A stretch of 64,000 nucleotides of DNA from NCBI GenBank assembly GCA_041905405.1, contig JAYRLC010000009.1, positions 53,042 through 117,041 on the forward strand. Reading direction: 5' to 3'. A model generated the notes under the pieces. It worked only from the letters and a program-made list of their open reading frames with translations, made no database searches and was not told the origin of the DNA. This document shows, in pieces, positions 46,998 through 55,187 of this stretch. How positions within the stretch are numbered: the first letter of the stretch is position 1; each line of letters opens with the position of its first letter. Source of the DNA: RAM1 sp041905405 (GTDB taxonomy: Bacteria > Pseudomonadota > Gammaproteobacteria > Burkholderiales > Burkholderiaceae_C). Both the position numbers and the translations under genes were made by a program.

Positions 46998-48472
46998 TCG
47001 GGCGCCAAAGGAAGTTGCAGGGTGAAGGCAGCGCCCCCGCCGGCGCGGGCGGCGGCCTGAAGCCGGCCCCCCATGCGTTGAACCAGCGTTTCGCACAGGT
47101 TCAGGCCCAGTCCCAGGCCGCCTTCGCGCGTGCTGAAAAACGGCTCGAACACGCGTGGCACCAGCTCGGGTGCAATGCCCGGCCCCGTGTCAGCCACGGA
47201 CAGCAGCCCCTGGCCGGCGTCGCGCCACAGCGTCAGCAGCACCTGCCGCTGGCCCGCGGGCGTTTGCTCCAGCGCCTGCAGCGCGTTCATGAGCAGGTTG
47301 TGGATGACCTGCTCCACCCCCACAGGATCAGCCAGCACGCATATGGAGCCGTCACGCGATTCGACCCGGGCGGTCACGCCCTGGCGGCGCAACTGCGGCT
47401 CCAGCAGATGCAGGGCGGCGGCCACCGTGTCCTGCAGCGCCACCGGCTGCAGGCTGGCGGCGGGATCGGGTCGTTCCACGGCCCGGCGCAGGCGGCCCAC
47501 GACATCGGCGGCGCGGCGGGCCTGCTGCGCGGCCTGGTCCATGGCGCGGCGGGCGGTGTCAAGGTCGGGCGGCTCGTCGGCCAGCAGCCGGCCGGCCGCC
47601 TGTGTGCTGGCCAGCAGCGCCGTCAGCGGCTGATTCAACTCATGCGCCATGCCGGCTGCCAGCTCGCCCAGCGTGTTCAGGCGCGCCACCTGACCCAGGC
47701 GCAGCAGTTCCTCGGCGCGGTGGCGCGCCTGGCGCTGGCGCAGCAGCGATTGGGCGCCGCCCAGCGTGGCTGCCACCGCCAGCATCCAGGCCAGCATCCA
47801 TCCCCAGGGCAGTTCAGCCCAGCCCACCTGGCGCACGGCCACTACGTCAAAGGGCTGGCTGTCCGACGCCAGGTGCTTGTGGAAATCAAAACGCCAGCCG
47901 CCGTCCGCGAGCCGGCCCGGCTGCACGACAAAGCTGCGGCTTTCATGCTCCAGCGTGACGCGCACGGGGCTCGCGTCCGGCGCCATCGGCCATTCGCTCC
48001 AGGGGACGGTGGCGCGCACGTCCATGCGCAGCGCAAAGCTGGCGGGCTGCGCGGCCAGCACCAGGTCATAGCGGCCAGCGGGCAGATCCACGTGGGCCAG
48101 AACGGCACGCCGTACGGCGCGCGACAGGACCTCGGCCGCCTGCAGGGCAGGGTCGGCCCAGACAGCATCCCGGTCGCGCCGCTGTACGCCCAGAATCTGC
48201 GGGTATAGCGACATGAGCCGCTGCTCGGGTGCGTCGCCCTGCACGCCGGGCTGCAGCAGGGCCAGCGTGGCCAGCACGGCGTCATGCTGCACCACCCGCT
48301 GGCTCAGCAGACGATGGGCAATGCGTGCGTCGGTCTCGAACGCTTCGCGCAGCCGGGACAGCTCCAGCCGGGCCAGCGCCAGCGCACCCAACACCGACAG
48401 CAGCAGTCCCGCGGCGATCCACAGGCGGTGGCGGCGCATCGTGTGCAGGGCTGGGTGCAGCATGGGGCGCAT
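46994..48472 (-). CDS. Sensor histidine kinase, DctB/FixL-like
   Basis: A 492-residue membrane kinase: helix one (RLWIAAGLLLSVLGALAL), a periplasmic sensing domain of about 200 residues, helix two (LPWGWMLAWMLAVAATLGGA), then the kinase core with His277 in AAGMAHELNQPLTALL and N/G boxes (NLLMNALQAL, VADTGPGIAPELV, GGLGLGLNLC). The receiver partner is the gene that overlaps its end. The input signal is not known; the downstream HbpS-like and ankyrin genes are candidates for helper or target roles. Confidence 0.92.
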   Translation of the reverse strand: MRPMLHPALHTMRRHRLWIAAGLLLSVLGALALARLELSRLREAFETDARIAHRLLSQRVVQHDAVLATLALLQPGVQGDAPEQRLMSLYPQILGVQRRDRDAVWADPALQAAEVLSRAVRRAVLAHVDLPAGRYDLVLAAQPASFALRMDVRATVPWSEWPMAPDASPVRVTLEHESRSFVVQPGRLADGGWRFDFHKHLASDSQPFDVVAVRQVGWAELPWGWMLAWMLAVAATLGGAQSLLRQRQARHRAEELLRLGQVARLNTLGELAAGMAHELNQPLTALLASTQAAGRLLADEPPDLDTARRAMDQAAQQARRAADVVGRLRRAVERPDPAASLQPVALQDTVAAALHLLEPQLRRQGVTARVESRDGSICVLADPVGVEQVIHNLLMNALQALEQTPAGQRQVLLTLWRDAGQGLLSVADTGPGIAPELVPRVFEPFFSTREGGLGLGLNLCETLVQRMGGRLQAAARAGGGAAFTLQLPLAPE

Positions 48473-48498
48473 TGTGCCCGCTGGGCCACAATCCCGGC

Positions 48499-49413
48499 AT
48501 GAACCCCGTGCCCGCCTCCTGGCTGACCCCGCAGCGCCTGCTGCGCGCGTCCGTGGCCGTCGCCGTCGTGACCATTCTGCTGAAAACGCTGGCCTGGCAC
48601 GTCACCGGGTCGGTGGGGCTGCTGTCCGACGCGATGGAGTCGTTCGTGAACCTGGCCAGCGCCGTGTTTGCGCTGGTCATGGTCACCATTGCCCAGCGGC
48701 CCGCCGACGAAGACCATCCCTACGGCCACCACAAGGCAGAGTATTTCTCGTCGGGCTTCGAGGGCGTGCTGATCATCGGCGCGGCGCTGGGCATCCTGTG
48801 GGCGGCGGCGCACCGGCTGCTGGACCCTCAACCGCTGGAGCAACTGGGCTGGGGCCTGGCGCTGGCCGTGGGCAGCTCGGCATTGAACGGCCTGCTGGCC
48901 TGGGCCATGTTCCGGGCGGCGCGCACGCACCGATCCATTGCGCTGGAAGCCGATGCGCGCCACCTGATTACCGATGTGTGGACATCCGCGGGCGTCGTGG
49001 TGGGGCTGGTGGCCGTGGGGCTGACCGGCTGGGTCTGGCTGGACGCGGTCGTGGGCATGGGTGTGGCGCTGAACATCCTGCGGGAAGGCTTTCACCTCAT
49101 GAAGCGGTCTTCCCAGGGCTTGATGGACGAGGCGCTGGAGCCCCAGGTGCTGTCGCAGATACGCGACACCCTGGCCGGTTTTGAACACCGCACGATCCGT
49201 TTCGACCACATCACAACCCGCAAGGCCGGCCAGCGCCGCTTTGTGGACTTGCACATGCACATGCCGGCCAACTGGACGCTGGGGCGGGCCGCGGCGCTGC
49301 GTACCAGTGTGGAACAGGCGCTGATGAGCGCCGTGCCCGGGCTGCGCGCGACCATTCAGCTGCTGCCGAGCGACGTAGAAGCCCACTTTGACGACGAAAG
49401 GGACCTGATCTGA
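48499..49413 (+). CDS. Cation diffusion facilitator (CDF) family efflux transporter
   Basis: A 304-residue metal/proton antiporter with six helices. The metal residues are in GLLSDAMESFVNL (helix 2) and in HLITDVWTSAGVV (helix 5), with the HPYGHHKAEYFSSG loop typical of FieF/ZitB relatives, and a cytoplasmic C-terminal domain (RRFVDLHMHMP). It would export Zn, Fe, Co or similar divalent ions. Its stop overlaps the dtd start by one base (TGATG). The start matches the conserved N-terminus. Confidence 0.92.
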   Translation: MNPVPASWLTPQRLLRASVAVAVVTILLKTLAWHVTGSVGLLSDAMESFVNLASAVFALVMVTIAQRPADEDHPYGHHKAEYFSSGFEGVLIIGAALGILWAAAHRLLDPQPLEQLGWGLALAVGSSALNGLLAWAMFRAARTHRSIALEADARHLITDVWTSAGVVVGLVAVGLTGWVWLDAVVGMGVALNILREGFHLMKRSSQGLMDEALEPQVLSQIRDTLAGFEHRTIRFDHITTRKAGQRRFVDLHMHMPANWTLGRAAALRTSVEQALMSAVPGLRATIQLLPSDVEAHFDDERDLI

Positions 49414-49853
49414 TGCTGAGCGTAGTGCAAAGGGTGAGCCAGGCCCGGGTGGAAGTCGGCGGTGAAGTGGTAGGCCAGATCGGCCCCGGCCTGCTGGTGC
49501 TGGTCTGCGCGGAAAGGGGAGACACCGAGGTCCAGGCCGACAAGCTGTTGGCCAAACTGCTGAAACTGCGCATCTTCCGGGACGACGCGGGCAAGATGAA
49601 CCGCAGCGTGCAGGATATGGGGGGTGGGCTGCTGCTGGTCAGCCAGTTCACGCTGGCGGCGGACACGGCGGGCGGCAACCGGCCCAGTTTCACGGGCGCC
49701 GCGGCGCCGGACGAAGGGTTGCGTTTGTACAACTATGTGGTTCAACAGGCGCGTACGCTGCATTCCCTGGTGCAAACGGGGCGTTTTGCAGAGGATATGC
49801 AGGTGACGTTGACCAACGACGGACCGGTCACCATCCCGTTGCAAGTGCGCTGA
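49413..49853 (+). CDS. dtd: D-aminoacyl-tRNA deacylase
   Basis: A 146-residue enzyme that hydrolyses D-Tyr-tRNA and Gly-tRNA(Ala) as a proofreading step. It begins MLSVVQRVSQARVEVGGEVV, has the catalytic SQFTLAADT with GNRPSFTGAA, and the GPVT (NDGPVTIPLQ) cis-proline motif. It is translationally coupled to the CDF gene. Confidence 0.96.
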   Translation: MLSVVQRVSQARVEVGGEVVGQIGPGLLVLVCAERGDTEVQADKLLAKLLKLRIFRDDAGKMNRSVQDMGGGLLLVSQFTLAADTAGGNRPSFTGAAAPDEGLRLYNYVVQQARTLHSLVQTGRFAEDMQVTLTNDGPVTIPLQVR

Positions 49854-49871
49854 TCCCCATAATTTGGGAGT

Positions 49872-49899
49872 TTGCACGGACCGTTGTTTGCGGTATTCT
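49872..49899 (+). promoter_or_regulatory. Probable promoter of the small lipoprotein gene
   Basis: TTGCAC (49872-49877), a 16-base spacer and TATTCT (49894-49899) lie in an AT-rich patch 72 bases before the next start. It would serve the lipoprotein gene alone, which also has its own terminator. Confidence 0.45.
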
Positions 49900-49970
49900 G
49901 GCTCCGTCGTATCTTTTAGTGACTTTTTCCTTCACCTGTTCGAAACAACTTCCTTCTGGAGTGACCTGAA

Positions 49971-50516
49971 ATGAAATACAAACTCGCGGCAATTTTCTGT
50001 GCAGCCCTGGCCGGCGGTTGCGGTGGCGGTGGCGACCCTGTGCTGGGCGTGACGGCCAACACCACGGTGGCGACCACCGGCGCAGCGGCTGCTGCCGTGG
50101 CCAACGTGCCCTTCAGCTTCTCGTCCGGCGTCGCGGCCCTGGGTACCAATGCCGCCACGACGGTCCAGTTCACCAGCAGCAGCGCCACCCCGGCGTTCAA
50201 CATTGCCTCGGGCGGTGCCACGGCTACCGGTACCACGACCTTCGGCTCCTGCATTTTTGCGGTGACGTCTTCGACCTTCCCGACCGGCCACGCGCTGGCG
50301 CTCGGCCAGACCGTCACGGTCAACCCTTGCAACCTGAGCGTTGGCACGGCCGGCGCCCTGGCCAACGGCGTAGCCACCAGCCGTAGCGTGGCGCTGGTGC
50401 TGGGCGCGGCGGCTTCGGCCAACACGGCCGTGACGGTAGGTGTCAACCCCGGTGGCCAGTTGACGCTGAACGGCAACATCGTGACGACCGTGGTGCTGAC
50501 GCCTGTTTCGGGCTGA
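49971..50516 (+). CDS. Putative lipoprotein, Ala/Thr/Val-rich, unknown
   Basis: A 181-residue protein with a short lipoprotein signal (MKYKLAAIFCAALAGGCGGG, lipobox AGGC). The mature part is of low complexity, rich in Ala, Thr, Val, Gly and Ser, with almost no charged residues and two later cysteines (GSCIFAV and VNPCNLS). It reads like a run of beta strands, perhaps a secreted or surface beta-sandwich. I do not recognise a family. It stands alone, with a likely promoter before it and a strong terminator after it. TTCTGGAGTGA gives a good ribosome site. Confidence 0.75.
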   Translation: MKYKLAAIFCAALAGGCGGGGDPVLGVTANTTVATTGAAAAAVANVPFSFSSGVAALGTNAATTVQFTSSSATPAFNIASGGATATGTTTFGSCIFAVTSSTFPTGHALALGQTVTVNPCNLSVGTAGALANGVATSRSVALVLGAAASANTAVTVGVNPGGQLTLNGNIVTTVVLTPVSG

Positions 50517-50532
50517 TTTCCAGTCACCTTGC

Positions 50533-50561
50533 AAAAAGCCACCCATGCGGTGGCTTTTTTG
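50533..50561 (+). terminator. Intrinsic terminator after the lipoprotein gene
   Basis: AAAAAGCCACC (50533-50543) pairs perfectly with GGTGGCTTTTT (50549-50559) around a 5-base loop, with a T run on the plus strand and an A run on the other side. It may therefore also serve the convergent ybeY-phoH transcript. Confidence 0.92.
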
Positions 50562-50578
50562 TTTCTGAACCGGTGCTT

Positions 50579-51043
50579 TCAGTACGGGTTGGCGTAGCCC
50601 AGCGCGCCCAGCAGCAGGATCTCGGCCGTCTCCATCGCCAGCGCATCACGTTCGCTGGTTTCATGGTCCCAGCCCTGCGCATGCAGCGCGCCGTGCACCA
50701 GCAGGTGGGCATAGTGGGCCTCCAGCGTCTTGCGCTGCGCCTGCGCCTCGCGCGCGATCACGGGGCCGCACAGCACCAGATCGGCGGCTACTACGGGCGT
50801 GCGCGTGTAGTCGAACGTGAGCACGTTGGTGGCGTAGTCCTTGCCGCGGTACGACAGGTTCAGGGCGCGGCCTTCGTCCAGGCCGACGATGCGCACGGTG
50901 ATCTCGCCAGGTGCCTCCAGCGCGTGGCTAACCCAGCGGCGCACACGCGCGGTGGTCAGAGTCGCGCGGTGAAGGGCATCGCCATCAAATCGGCCGAACT
51001 GCAGCGACAAGTTCAGCGCGGGCAGGGCGGGGCGAGGACTCAT
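50579..51043 (-). CDS. ybeY: Endoribonuclease YbeY (rRNA maturation factor)
   Basis: A 154-residue metalloprotein with the zinc motif HGALHAQGWDH near the C-terminus and the conserved LNLSYRGKDYATNVLTF segment. It takes part in 16S rRNA 3' end maturation and ribosome quality control. It overlaps the end of phoH by 4 bases, the usual phoH-ybeY pairing. Confidence 0.96.
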   Translation of the reverse strand: MSPRPALPALNLSLQFGRFDGDALHRATLTTARVRRWVSHALEAPGEITVRIVGLDEGRALNLSYRGKDYATNVLTFDYTRTPVVAADLVLCGPVIAREAQAQRKTLEAHYAHLLVHGALHAQGWDHETSERDALAMETAEILLLGALGYANPY

Positions 51044-51990
51044 GCCTTGTCCGCCCCCGGCTTGCGCACTGCGTCGTAGGCATCCACGATCCGCGCCACG
51101 AGTGGATGGCGCACTACGTCGGCGCTGGTAAAGCGCGTGTGCGCAATGCCCTTGACACGCTTGAGCACGCGCTCGGCGTCCACCAGGCCGCTCAGTTGCC
51201 CCTTGGGCAGGTCGATCTGGCTTACGTCGCCGGTTACCACGGCCTTGGCGCCGAAGCCGATGCGCGTGAGGAACATTTTCATCTGCTCGGGCGTGGTGTT
51301 CTGTGCCTCGTCCAGGATCACGAAGGCGTTGTTCAGCGTGCGGCCGCGCATGAAGGCCAGCGGCGCGATTTCCAGTGCGTTGCGCTCGAAGGCCTTGGCC
51401 ACCTTGTCAAAGCCCATCAGGTCGTACAGCGCGTCGTACAGCGGGCGCAGGTACGGGTCCACCTTCTGGTTCAGGTCGCCAGGCAGGAAGCCGAGCTTTT
51501 CACCGGCCTCGACCGCCGGGCGGGTCAGCACGATGCGCTGCACGGCGCTGCGCTCCAGCGCGTCCACCGCCATGGCCACGGCCAGGTAGGTCTTGCCCGT
51601 GCCCGCGGGCCCGATGCCGAACGTGATGTCGTGGTTGGCGATGTTGTCCAGGTACAGGCCCTGCATGGGCGTGCGGGCCTTCAGGTCGCTGCGGCGGGTC
51701 TGCAGTGTCATGGCGCCGTCGGCGTCTTCACCCAGCGGCGCGTCGCCGGCCAGCGTGAGCTGCACCACGTCGGGGCCGATGGGGCGTTGCGCAATCTCGT
51801 ACAGGGCCTGCAGCACTTCCAGCGCGCGCTGGGCCTTGGCCTTGGGGCCGTCGATCTTGAACTGCTCGTGCCGGTGGGCGATGGCCACGCCCAGCGCCAG
51901 CTCGATCTGCCGCAAATGGGCGTCGGTGGGTCCGCACAGGTTCGTCAGGCGGGTGTTGTTGGGCGGTGAAAAGGTGTGGCGGACAATCAT
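51040..51990 (-). CDS. PhoH family ATPase (PhoH-like/YbeZ)
   Basis: A 316-residue protein with Walker A GIGPAGTGKTYLAV, Walker B in AFVILDEAQNT and the PhoH segment RIVLTRPAVEAGEKLGFLPG. An N-terminal KH-like region precedes it. YbeZ proteins interact with YbeY in ribosome and RNA work. The start at 51990 is 3 bases from the start proposed for the divergent sensor kinase, so any promoter must lie within that gene. The longer open frame upstream is antisense to the kinase. Confidence 0.93.
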   Translation of the reverse strand: MIVRHTFSPPNNTRLTNLCGPTDAHLRQIELALGVAIAHRHEQFKIDGPKAKAQRALEVLQALYEIAQRPIGPDVVQLTLAGDAPLGEDADGAMTLQTRRSDLKARTPMQGLYLDNIANHDITFGIGPAGTGKTYLAVAMAVDALERSAVQRIVLTRPAVEAGEKLGFLPGDLNQKVDPYLRPLYDALYDLMGFDKVAKAFERNALEIAPLAFMRGRTLNNAFVILDEAQNTTPEQMKMFLTRIGFGAKAVVTGDVSQIDLPKGQLSGLVDAERVLKRVKGIAHTRFTSADVVRHPLVARIVDAYDAVRKPGADKA

Positions 51991-51993
51991 GCG

Positions 51994-53871
51994 ATGGGTC
52001 TGGGTTTGCTGCGTTGTATTGTCGCCGTTGCCTTGTGCGCGGTGTGCGCCCTGGCGCAAGCCGCGCCGACGGTGCTCTTGCGCGCCGAGGCGGGGCTGGC
52101 CGGCCCGGGCGGCGGGCCGCCTGCGCAGTGGTCCCCCGTTGTGCTGCCGCACGACTGGGCCGACATGTTCCCTGGCTACAGCGGCATTGTCTGGTACCGG
52201 CTGACCATAGATCTGGATCGCGTCCAGGCGGATGACGGCGGACTGCTGGGTGTCTATCTGCAGCGTGCCTGCACCAATGCCGAAGTGTTTCTGAACGGCG
52301 AGCAGATTGGCGGCAGCGGCCTGATGACCGGGACGGTGACGCGCAACTGCTACTACCCCCAACTGGCGGCGTTGCCACGCGCCGTGCTGCGGCCCGGCAC
52401 CAATGAACTGCTCATCCGGCTGGCAGGGTTTGCCGAAAACGAGGTATCGGCCCGACAGCGCGCTGCAGGGCTGTCCGAGATTCACGTGGGTCCGCTGTCC
52501 GCCCTGCAGCTACTGTATGACAGCCAGTTGTTCTGGAACGTCACCGTGGCGCAGATCATTGCGGCCACGGTCTCGGCGCTGGGCCTGGCGATGCTGGGGC
52601 TGGCGGCCGTTCGGCGGCGCGACAGCTACCTCCTGTACTTCGGCCTGTTCACCACAGGTTGGGCGGTGATCAGCACGCGACTGTTCGTGCAGAACGTACC
52701 GTTGTCGCACCACACGACCGAGGTGTTGATCTGCAGCCTGTTCCCGCCGGTGCTGGCCTGTGCCTACCTGTTCCTGCTGCGGCTCGTGGCGGTACGCCAA
52801 CGCTGGGTTGACGGGTTTCTGGCCGCGCAGGCGGCTGCGGTCCCTGTCGTGCTTGTGGCGGTCGGGCCGGGACGGTTGTTGGCAGCCGCCAGCACCGTCT
52901 ACAACCTCATGGCGCTGGAGTTTCTGCTGTGCGTGGTGTATTTCTTTCGCGCTGCCTGGCGCGGGCACCGGCGCGAGTTCTGGCTCATGGCGGGGGTGCT
53001 GGTGGTGGCGGTCGTTCTGGCGGGGATAGAAATTGCGCTGCAAAACGACTGGCTGCCCCTGCCGCGTGTGCACGTGATCCACTTCACCATGCCGTTCCTG
53101 TTCGTGGTGATCGGCATCCGGCTGATCCAGATGTTCGTCAAGGCGCTCAACCATGCCGAAACGCTGAACAAGGAGCTGGAAGCGCGGGTGGCCGAAAAGT
53201 CGCGTGAAATCGAACGCAGTTACGAGCAGTTGACGGCGCTGCGCGCCGCACAGGCCGCCCAGGACGAGCGACAGCGTATTGCGTCCGATCTGCACGACGA
53301 TCTGGGCGCCAAGCTGCTGACGATTGCGCATGTGGCCCAGGCGGGGGGGCAGGGTGCCGAGCGCGAGCGCGTCGCCGGCATGGCGCGCCAGGCGCTGGAC
53401 GAAATGCGCCTGTCGGTGCGCGGCATGACGGCGCAGGCTGCGCCCGCAGCCGACGTGCTGGCCGACTGGCGGGCCGAAACGGTTGGCCGGCTTGCATCGG
53501 CGGGTTTTAACGCTCAGTGGGACGTCCAGGAGCCGCCCGCAGCCCTGGTGCTGCCCGCGCGCACGCACGTGCAGCTCACGCGCGTGCTGCGCGAGGCTGT
53601 GTCCAACGCCATCCGGCACAGCGGCGGCACCACTTGCACCGTACGCATCAGATTTGCGCCCGCCGTGATGGAGATGTCTGTGTCGGACGATGGGCGCGGC
53701 CCTGCACGCCCGGTGCAGGACAGGACGGGCGGCCATGGCCTGCCGGGCATCGAGCGGCGGGTACGCCAGCTGGGCGGGCGGCACACGGTGCGCCGCGCAG
53801 ACGACGGCGGCCTGCTGCTGTCGGTGTGCGTCCCGCTGGAAGAGCAATCCGCTAACATCGACCCTCCATGA
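51994..53871 (+). CDS. Sensor histidine kinase with seven-helix (7TMR-DISM-like) input
   Basis: A 625-residue kinase. A signal peptide is followed by a jelly-roll extracytoplasmic domain (about 30-185) like the sugar-binding domain of glycosidases (WSPVVLPHDWADMFPGYSG, then AEVFLNGEQIGGSG). Seven helices, a coiled coil (LEARVAEKSREIERSYEQL) and a NarL-type kinase core follow, with His434 in RIASDLHDDLGAKLL, EAVSNAIRHSGG and DDGRG. A GTG at 51976 could add six residues and would overlap phoH. Its stop overlaps the start of the response regulator (ATGA). The ligand is unknown. Confidence 0.88.
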   Translation: MGLGLLRCIVAVALCAVCALAQAAPTVLLRAEAGLAGPGGGPPAQWSPVVLPHDWADMFPGYSGIVWYRLTIDLDRVQADDGGLLGVYLQRACTNAEVFLNGEQIGGSGLMTGTVTRNCYYPQLAALPRAVLRPGTNELLIRLAGFAENEVSARQRAAGLSEIHVGPLSALQLLYDSQLFWNVTVAQIIAATVSALGLAMLGLAAVRRRDSYLLYFGLFTTGWAVISTRLFVQNVPLSHHTTEVLICSLFPPVLACAYLFLLRLVAVRQRWVDGFLAAQAAAVPVVLVAVGPGRLLAAASTVYNLMALEFLLCVVYFFRAAWRGHRREFWLMAGVLVVAVVLAGIEIALQNDWLPLPRVHVIHFTMPFLFVVIGIRLIQMFVKALNHAETLNKELEARVAEKSREIERSYEQLTALRAAQAAQDERQRIASDLHDDLGAKLLTIAHVAQAGGQGAERERVAGMARQALDEMRLSVRGMTAQAAPAADVLADWRAETVGRLASAGFNAQWDVQEPPAALVLPARTHVQLTRVLREAVSNAIRHSGGTTCTVRIRFAPAVMEMSVSDDGRGPARPVQDRTGGHGLPGIERRVRQLGGRHTVRRADDGGLLLSVCVPLEEQSANIDPP

Positions 53872-54527
53872 ACAGCGCCCTGATCGTCGAAGACCTGCCC
53901 GAAATCCGAGCCTGGCTTGGCGACGTGGCGCGCGCGGCCTTTCCGGCGCTGCAGGTCACGACGGCGGGGCGGCGCGACGAGGCGCTGGCCTGCGTGCAGC
54001 GCGGCCGCTTCGATCTGGCGCTGATCGACCTGGGCCTGCCCGACGGCAGTGGCACCGATGTGGTGGGCGCGCTGCGCCGCCACCAGCCCGCGGCGCTGCC
54101 CGTGGTGGTCACCATCTACGACGACGACGACCATTTGTTTCCCGCGCTGCAGGCCGGCGCGTTCGGCTACCTGCTGAAAGAGCAACCCCAGGACACGCTG
54201 GTCGCGCAGCTGCTGCGCATGACGCAGGGCGAGCCCCCGCTGTCGCCGCCCATCGCCCGCCGTGTGCTCGCCCACTTTGCCGGTGCGAGCGGTCGGCGCG
54301 AGACGCTCGTGCGCCAGATCGAGGACGAAGTGAGCCTGACCGAGCGCGAGACCGAGGTGCTGCAGCGCGTGGCCAAGGGCTACACGCTGCCCGAGATCGC
54401 GCAGCAGTTCGGCCTGTCGCGCCACACGATCGCCGACTACATCAAGCAGATCTACCGCAAGCTCAACGTGTCGTCGCGCGCCGAGGCAGCGCTGGAGGCG
54501 GCGCGGCGCGGGCTGGTGAACCCATGA
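53868..54527 (+). CDS. NarL/FixJ-type response regulator
   Basis: A 219-residue regulator with receiver domain (ALIVEDLPEIRAWL, phospho-acceptor Asp54 in LALIDLGLPDGSG, lysine in GYLLKEQPQ) and LuxR-type output (LTERETEVLQRVAKGYTLPE and FGLSRHTIADYIKQIYRKLN). It is translationally coupled to the seven-helix kinase. It may also serve the second similar kinase at 56282, which lacks its own regulator. Confidence 0.94.
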   Translation: MNSALIVEDLPEIRAWLGDVARAAFPALQVTTAGRRDEALACVQRGRFDLALIDLGLPDGSGTDVVGALRRHQPAALPVVVTIYDDDDHLFPALQAGAFGYLLKEQPQDTLVAQLLRMTQGEPPLSPPIARRVLAHFAGASGRRETLVRQIEDEVSLTERETEVLQRVAKGYTLPEIAQQFGLSRHTIADYIKQIYRKLNVSSRAEAALEAARRGLVNP

Positions 54528-54540
54528 GCGCCGCCGGGCC

Positions 54541-54605
54541 GTCCCAAGGCGCGAAGGCCCCCTTGGGGGGCACCGCAGTACACGCAGTGACAAGCGTGGG
54601 GGCAT
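54541..54605. repeat. Dispersed-type GC-rich intergenic repeat between the response regulator gene and ruvA
   Basis: The gap contains GTCCCAAGGCGCGAAGGCC, a GCCCCC-TTG-GGGGGC hairpin (54557-54571) and CGCAGTGACAAGCGTGGGGG. From memory it resembles an intergenic repeat that is common in Comamonadaceae genomes; this could not be checked. Its GTGGGGGC end lies 5 bases before the ruvA ATG and appears to supply the ribosome site. Confidence 0.5.
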
Positions 54606-54606
54606 C

Positions 54607-55182
54607 ATGATCGGCCGCTTGCAGGGCACGCTGGTCGAGAAAAACCCGCCTCAGGTGCTGGTGGACTGCAACGGCGTGGGCTACGAGGTGGACGTGCCCA
54701 TGAGCACGTTCTACAACTTGCCCGGTCTTGGCGACAAGGTCACGCTGCTCACGCACTTTGTGGTGCGCGAGGACGCGCAGATCCTGTACGGCTTTGCGAC
54801 GCCCGGCGAGCGCGAAGCTTTCCGCCAGCTCATCAAGATTTCCGGCGTGGGTCCGCGCACCGCGCTCAGCGTGTTGAGCGGCATGAGCGTGGGCGACATC
54901 GCCCAGGCCGTGACGGCGCAGGACGCGGGGCGGCTCGTGAAAGTACCCGGCATCGGCAAGAAAACTGCCGAACGCCTGCTGCTGGAACTCAAGGGCAAGT
55001 TCGGCGCCGACATCGGCGCGGGCAGCGCCAGCGTGACCAGCGACGCGCAGGCCGACATCCTGCAGGCGCTGGTGGCGCTGGGCTACAGCGACAAGGAAGC
55101 CGCCGCCACGCTCAAGGCCCTGCCCAAGGACGTGGGCGTGAGCGAAGGCATCAAGCTCGCGCTGAAGTCGCTGGCGAAATAA
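54607..55182 (+). CDS. ruvA: Holliday junction branch migration protein RuvA
   Basis: A 191-residue junction-binding protein. It begins MIGRLQGTLVEKNPPQVLVD, has two helix-hairpin-helix motifs (KISGVGPRTALSVLSG and VPGIGKKTAERLLLELKG), and a C-terminal domain (ILQALVALGYSDKEAAATL) that contacts RuvB. ruvB follows 5 bases on. ruvC is not here. Confidence 0.97.
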   Translation: MIGRLQGTLVEKNPPQVLVDCNGVGYEVDVPMSTFYNLPGLGDKVTLLTHFVVREDAQILYGFATPGEREAFRQLIKISGVGPRTALSVLSGMSVGDIAQAVTAQDAGRLVKVPGIGKKTAERLLLELKGKFGADIGAGSASVTSDAQADILQALVALGYSDKEAAATLKALPKDVGVSEGIKLALKSLAK

Positions 55183-55187
55183 ATCAG

